A stretch of 23,087 bases of DNA, from the IMG/VR virus record IMGVR_UViG_3300038701_001312, positions 1-23,087 of that record; one strand, written 5' to 3'. Origin of the DNA: a virus. Position 1 is the stretch's first letter; the number at the start of each line of letters is the position of its first letter. Made by a program: the position numbers and the translations under genes. Positions 20,509 to 23,087 of the stretch are shown here, piece by piece. Under the pieces are notes generated by a model. It did not search any database. It was not told where the DNA came from and saw nothing but the letters and a program-made list of their open reading frames with translations.

Positions 20509-23010
20509 ATGCCGCGCGTTCATGATTACTGGCCCAGTTTCAACGCCGGAGAACTGAGCCCGCGCCTCCATGCCCGGACGGATTTTGCAAAATACAGGAA
20601 TGGTCTGGAAATTTGCGAAAACCTGATTCCCCTCGGCGAGGGTGGATTGATGCGCCGTTCCGGAACCCGCTATGTTGCCGCAGTCAAGACATCTTCCGTG
20701 AAGGGAAGACTGAAGCAGTTTCAGTTCTCCACTACTCAGGCCTATATGCTGGAGTTTGGAGAGGGGTCGCTCCGGTTCTTCCGCCATCAGGCGCAGATTA
20801 CCGTAGCCAATACAGACGCAGCAATCAGCAACGGTACATTCGACTCAAACATCACGGGATGGGATGACCGCTCCACCGGTGGCGGTTCAAACCAGATCAG
20901 CCATGATTCAACGAATGGCAGGCTGACGCTGGAGCCAGATGGAACAGCCTCTGACGATATCGGGTGGGCAGAACAGGACGTGACCACGACAGCGACGGGG
21001 GTCGAGCATGTCATCAGGTTCCGGGTGGTCGGAGCGCCGGGTGACAAGATCGAGTTTCAGGTTGGCACAACCTCCAGCGGAGCGGAAACACTCGCCCCGG
21101 TGGAGAAGTCAACCGGGTATCATTGTGTTGCCTTCACGCCGACCACGTCACCCTTCTATATCCAGTTCCGGAACAAAGGGTCCAACGCAGACAAGGATGT
21201 TCAGATTGACGACGTATCGCTGATCGACAATGCACCGGTTGAGATTTCCACACCCTATGCAGAATCCGATCTCTATGAAATCGAAGGCCCGCAGTCTGCG
21301 GATGTTCGATATCTGTTCCACGGGGATTATCCGGCCTACAAAATCGAACGCTACGGACACACAACATGGTCACTGGTGGAAGTGGCGTGGCAGGACGGGC
21401 CGTACCTCGACCTGAACACGTCGACCACGACCCTGACGCCTTCCGCCGCTTCGGGGCTGGGAATCACTCTCACCCTTTCTTCGACGAAGGGCGTGAATGA
21501 CGATCAGGGGTGGCTCTCCACGGATGTCGGAAGGACTGTCCGGTACAAGAAAAGTTCTGCCTGGGGATGGGCTGTAATCACGTCAATCACCTCGACAACA
21601 GTAGCTGTTGCGGACGTGAAGGCATCCTTCGAAGCATCCCCGGATGCACAGACCACTTTCAGGCTCGGGTCATGGTCCGGAACAACCGGATATCCGCAGA
21701 CTGCTGCATTTTTTGAGCAGCGACTCTATGTCGCGGCGACCGCTGAACAGCCACAGACTTTCTGGGCATCGCAGACAGCGGATTTTGAGAATATGACTCC
21801 GGATAACCGGGACGACGATAACGACGAAACCGTCGAAGCTGACGATGCTCTGGACTACACGATTTCTGCCGATGATGTGAACGCTATCCGGTGGCTTTCG
21901 GCAGGAGAGGATACGCTCGCAATCGGAACCGTCGGCGGAGAATGGGTGCCGTCCTCCGAAGGTGCCGTCCTGACGCCTCTCGATATTACGGTCAGACGGC
22001 AGACGACGCACGGGTCGGCAAGAATTCACCCTGTCCGGGTTGGCCCGGTCGTGCTTTTCGTCCAGCGGGCAAAGCGCAAGATCCGGGAGTTCGGCTTTTC
22101 GTTCGAGATCGACGGTTACCGCGCCCCAGACATGACCCGATTGTCTCAGCACATCACCCGGGGCGGTATTGTCGAGATGGACTATGCCGAAGAGCCTGAT
22201 GCTCTGGTCTGGGCAGTGAGAAGTGACGGGCAGTTGCTGTCGATGACCTACCGCAGGGATGAAGACGTTGTCGGGTGGGGCAGACATATCGTCGGAGGCT
22301 CGTTCGGCTCTGGTAATGCGGTGGTTGAGTCTATCGCGGTCATTCCCGGAGACGCTGGCGCTGGGCAGGTGCAGGACTCATCCTCGCGTGATGAGGTCTG
22401 GCTGATTGTAAAGCGAACGGTCAACGGAGAGACGGTTCGCTATATCGAGGTTCTGGAAAGAGACTTCGAAGATGGCGACGATCAATCCGATGCGTATTAC
22501 GCCGACTCCCTGATTACCTATGACGGATCAGCAGCGTCATCCATAACCGGACTGGACCATCTTGAGGGGCAAACGGTTAAGGTCTGGGCGGACGGGGCTA
22601 TTCAGGCAGACAAGGTTGTCGCCTCTGGCGCGATCAGCCTGGATATCGACGCCTCTACGGTTCAGGTAGGACTTGGGTTTACCCATAAGGCAAAGCCGCT
22701 CAAGATCGATGCCGGAAACCCGGCAGGTACGGCGGTCGGCAAGGTGAAGCGAATCTACGGACTGACCTTTGTTCTCCTGAACAGCCATACCGTGAAATTC
22801 GGAGAAACACAGACAGCACTGATCGAGAAAGAGTTCCGCGTCGTTTCCGATGCGATGGACGCTGCGGCCCCCTTGTTTACCGGTGAGTTCATGGTTGATT
22901 TCCCCGGTGATTACTCGACCGACGCCCGCATAATTATTCAGTCAGATGCGCCGGCGCCCTTCACCCTGATTGCGCTGGCCCCTGAAATAGCTGTGAACCC
23001 GCTGAAATGA
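20509..23010 (+). CDS. Tail tubular protein B (T7 gp12-like) with inserted jelly-roll domain
   Basis: An 833-residue nozzle protein. The N-terminus YWPSFNAGELSPRLHARTDF, KYRNGLEICENLIPLGEGGL, RRSGTRYV is the family hallmark; later LYVAATAEQPQTFWASQTAD, WLSAGEDTLAIGTVGGEWV, ITRGGIVEMDYAEEPDALVW, TYRRDEDVVGWGRHI are also typical. About residues 104-241 interrupt the family pattern with AAISNGTFDSNITGWDDRST, DVTTTATGVEHVIRFRVV, PFYIQFRN, DVQIDDVSLID, which looks like a CBM4/9-type carbohydrate-binding jelly roll. It forms the hexameric tail nozzle; the insertion may face outward and touch host polysaccharide (inference). GGTTAAGATATG gives only a weak ribosome site. Confidence 0.93.
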   Translation: MPRVHDYWPSFNAGELSPRLHARTDFAKYRNGLEICENLIPLGEGGLMRRSGTRYVAAVKTSSVKGRLKQFQFSTTQAYMLEFGEGSLRFFRHQAQITVANTDAAISNGTFDSNITGWDDRSTGGGSNQISHDSTNGRLTLEPDGTASDDIGWAEQDVTTTATGVEHVIRFRVVGAPGDKIEFQVGTTSSGAETLAPVEKSTGYHCVAFTPTTSPFYIQFRNKGSNADKDVQIDDVSLIDNAPVEISTPYAESDLYEIEGPQSADVRYLFHGDYPAYKIERYGHTTWSLVEVAWQDGPYLDLNTSTTTLTPSAASGLGITLTLSSTKGVNDDQGWLSTDVGRTVRYKKSSAWGWAVITSITSTTVAVADVKASFEASPDAQTTFRLGSWSGTTGYPQTAAFFEQRLYVAATAEQPQTFWASQTADFENMTPDNRDDDNDETVEADDALDYTISADDVNAIRWLSAGEDTLAIGTVGGEWVPSSEGAVLTPLDITVRRQTTHGSARIHPVRVGPVVLFVQRAKRKIREFGFSFEIDGYRAPDMTRLSQHITRGGIVEMDYAEEPDALVWAVRSDGQLLSMTYRRDEDVVGWGRHIVGGSFGSGNAVVESIAVIPGDAGAGQVQDSSSRDEVWLIVKRTVNGETVRYIEVLERDFEDGDDQSDAYYADSLITYDGSAASSITGLDHLEGQTVKVWADGAIQADKVVASGAISLDIDASTVQVGLGFTHKAKPLKIDAGNPAGTAVGKVKRIYGLTFVLLNSHTVKFGETQTALIEKEFRVVSDAMDAAAPLFTGEFMVDFPGDYSTDARIIIQSDAPAPFTLIALAPEIAVNPLK

Positions 23011-23087
23011 TGACACGTCCCGCAGACCTTGAAAAAGACGCACTGGCCATTCTTGATGGTGCACGGGATTTCGTGTCCCGGATGGAC
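23007..23087 (+). CDS. Start of a further late gene, cut by the window end
   Basis: ATG 23007 overlaps the tail tubular B stop as ATGA; a second ATG follows at 23010. The 27 visible codons (MMTRPADLEKDALAILDGAR, then DFVSRMD) stay open to the edge and suggest an N-terminal helix. In this place podoviruses usually encode an internal virion protein or another tail gene, but there is too little sequence to name it. Confidence 0.6.
   Translation, partial: MMTRPADLEKDALAILDGARDFVSRMD

Noticed and set aside
1-23087. CRISPR arrays, insertion sequences, integrase or attachment sites
   Set aside because: No regularly spaced repeats, transposase, recombinase or tRNA-derived duplicated ends were seen.

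Overview
The window is a contiguous piece of a tailed-phage genome (free phage or prophage), 23 kb, with every supported gene on the + strand and most neighbours overlapping by 1-14 bases (typically ATGA or TGATG). The virion genes are those of a short-tailed podovirus: Sf6-type small terminase, large terminase, T7/Bordetella-phage-type head-tail connector portal, Bbp19-like protein, scaffold, Bbp17-like capsid and tail tubular proteins A and B. A GapR/DUF2312 protein at the left edge, a family mainly seen in Alphaproteobacteria and their phages, plus the GC-rich composition, suggests an alphaproteobacterial host. No integrase, repressor, RNA polymerase or clear lysis gene is visible, so lifestyle cannot be decided from this piece.

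Layout. 1-3077 is an early/DNA-interaction block: GapR-like protein, DUF5131 (Gp37/Gp68) three-cysteine protein, a small unknown, a protein consisting of little more than DnaA domain IV, and a beta-class DNA methyltransferase. 3074-6304 is the replication block: DnaB-family helicase, a PhoB-type winged-helix protein with an N-terminal CPCC motif, an initiator-like protein and a probable helix-turn-helix protein. The linker-coding part of the initiator-like gene (about 5189-5295) holds inverted and direct repeats and an AT-rich stretch, the arrangement of the lambda origin inside gene O. 6308-7125 holds three or four small accessory genes, including a 55-residue protein resembling the NDUFS4/ETC complex I subunit fold and one with a twin-arginine-like leader. 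7126-7317 is non-coding and highly structured (three hairpins, the last a good rho-independent terminator), separating this region from the packaging genes.

7318-11017 carries small genes, TerS and TerL (with a long dual-coding overlap) and a possible permuted papain-fold protein. 11014-16359 is the head module, ending in a strong UUCG-loop terminator at 16366-16391. Immediately after it, 16595-19111 is a four-gene cassette (DUF115/MptE-like Rossmann protein, class I SAM methyltransferase, and two tandem paralogous GT8-like glycosyltransferases) placed between capsid and tail genes. This cassette looks like a sugar-and-methyl modification system carried among the late genes, and is the least ordinary part of the window together with the candidate origin. 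19112-23087 returns to tail genes: a conserved small protein, a single-TM protein, tail tubular protein A, tail tubular protein B with an inserted jelly-roll/carbohydrate-binding-like domain, and the first codons of one more gene.

No tRNA, CRISPR array or insertion sequence was recognised, and no gap without a gene exceeds 300 bases.
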